Positions 63,606 through 64,000 of a stretch of DNA of 64,000 nucleotides are shown piece by piece. Below the pieces are notes generated by a model. It did no database searches. It had not been told where the DNA came from and worked only from the letters and a program-made list of their open reading frames with translations. How positions within the stretch are numbered: the first letter of the stretch is position 1; each line of letters opens with the position of its first letter. The DNA is from Pampus argenteus (lineage: Eukaryota > Chordata > Actinopteri > Scombriformes > Stromateidae), in the NCBI GenBank assembly GCA_036937835.1, contig CM072878.1, forward strand, positions 20,176,001-20,240,000. Direction: 5' to 3'. Position numbers and translations under genes: made by a program.

Positions 63606-63664
63606 TCCTCACTATAACCAAAGTTGTCTAAACCTTAACACACAAGACTCATTTCTAAATTACG

Positions 63665-63940
63665 TCTTTTTTTGGACTCTCATCTTTTCCCTCTTTGCTT
63701 CTTTCTCTTCATCTTCTTGTTCCTTCCATTATTCTCCTTCTTCCTTCTCTGTTATCTCCTCCATCTTGTCTTCCCTCCTCCTCCTCTCCGCCCTCTTTCT
63801 TTTCTCCCCTCTGCTCACATATTTATCTACCTCCTCCTCTGTCACCTCCATCAACCCCTCCTCCTCCCTCCATTACACCTCCTCCCTCTTATTTTTGTCG
63901 TCTCTTTATTTCCTCCATGTGTCTGTCTAGTCTCTCGTCA
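63665..63940 (+). repeat. third pyrimidine-rich tract
   Basis: C/T-rich plus strand with many cctcctc and cttc words. Confidence 0.85.
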
Positions 63941-64000
63941 GCAAGCGACACCAAGTCAAAGGCAGTTTGAGTGTTTATGTATAGTGGCAAAAAAAGACGT

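Overview
The window is vertebrate genomic DNA, most likely from a ray-finned (probably percomorph) fish. The genes are split by GT-AG introns. One is a type I keratin with the family's standard exon lengths, and one is the first coding exon of a neuronal syntaxin-1 gene. The DNA between them is AT-rich and full of fish-type MITEs, a tRNA-derived SINE, LINE 3' tails and large simple-sequence arrays. There is no bacterial-style operon, CRISPR array or integrated phage.

Layout: (1) 1-2997, plus strand: the 3' seven exons of a type I keratin, whose 5' end lies outside the window. (2) 5764-9544, minus strand: a two-coding-exon gene for a 537-residue protein with eight tandem C2H2 zinc fingers. Its CpG-rich promoter and candidate non-coding first exons lie at 11.3-12.5 kb. 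(3) 12.5-21.7 kb: no recognisable coding, but several dispersed repeats and a 0.9 kb CCAT-type array with a 219-bp higher-order period. (4) 21776-33544, minus strand: a five-exon gene whose splice phases all agree and give a 525-residue protein. It has two related N-terminal helical domains, one per exon, and two C-terminal C2H2 fingers. A decayed LINE reverse transcriptase sits in intron 1 and a CpG island covers exon 1. (5) 34-43.7 kb: repeats, including a MITE carrying a 47-bp satellite that was later hit by a SINE, an orphan CpG-rich block at 36.2-36.6 kb, and an unrecognised ORF at 38.1-38.5 kb. (6) 43.8-48.07 kb: a 4.3 kb GT-rich array of 8-bp units containing a 2,112-bp tandem duplication. 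(7) 49.5-50.24 kb, plus strand: CpG island, ATG-free leader and first coding exon of syntaxin-1B (stx1b). (8) 50.24-64 kb: stx1b intron 1, containing pyrimidine tracts, an 18-bp minisatellite, LINE-tail microsatellites and dispersed repeats. No second stx1b exon was found.

The genes are not a functional cluster. Keratin is structural, the two zinc-finger proteins are probably nuclear DNA-binding proteins, and stx1b is a synaptic SNARE. Most of the unusual content is repeat architecture: nested higher-order repeats, inverted copies of one satellite-bearing MITE on either side of the second zinc-finger gene, and microsatellites grown from retroposon tails. I found no convincing new multi-gene system. 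All long ORFs inside the arrays are repeat artefacts.
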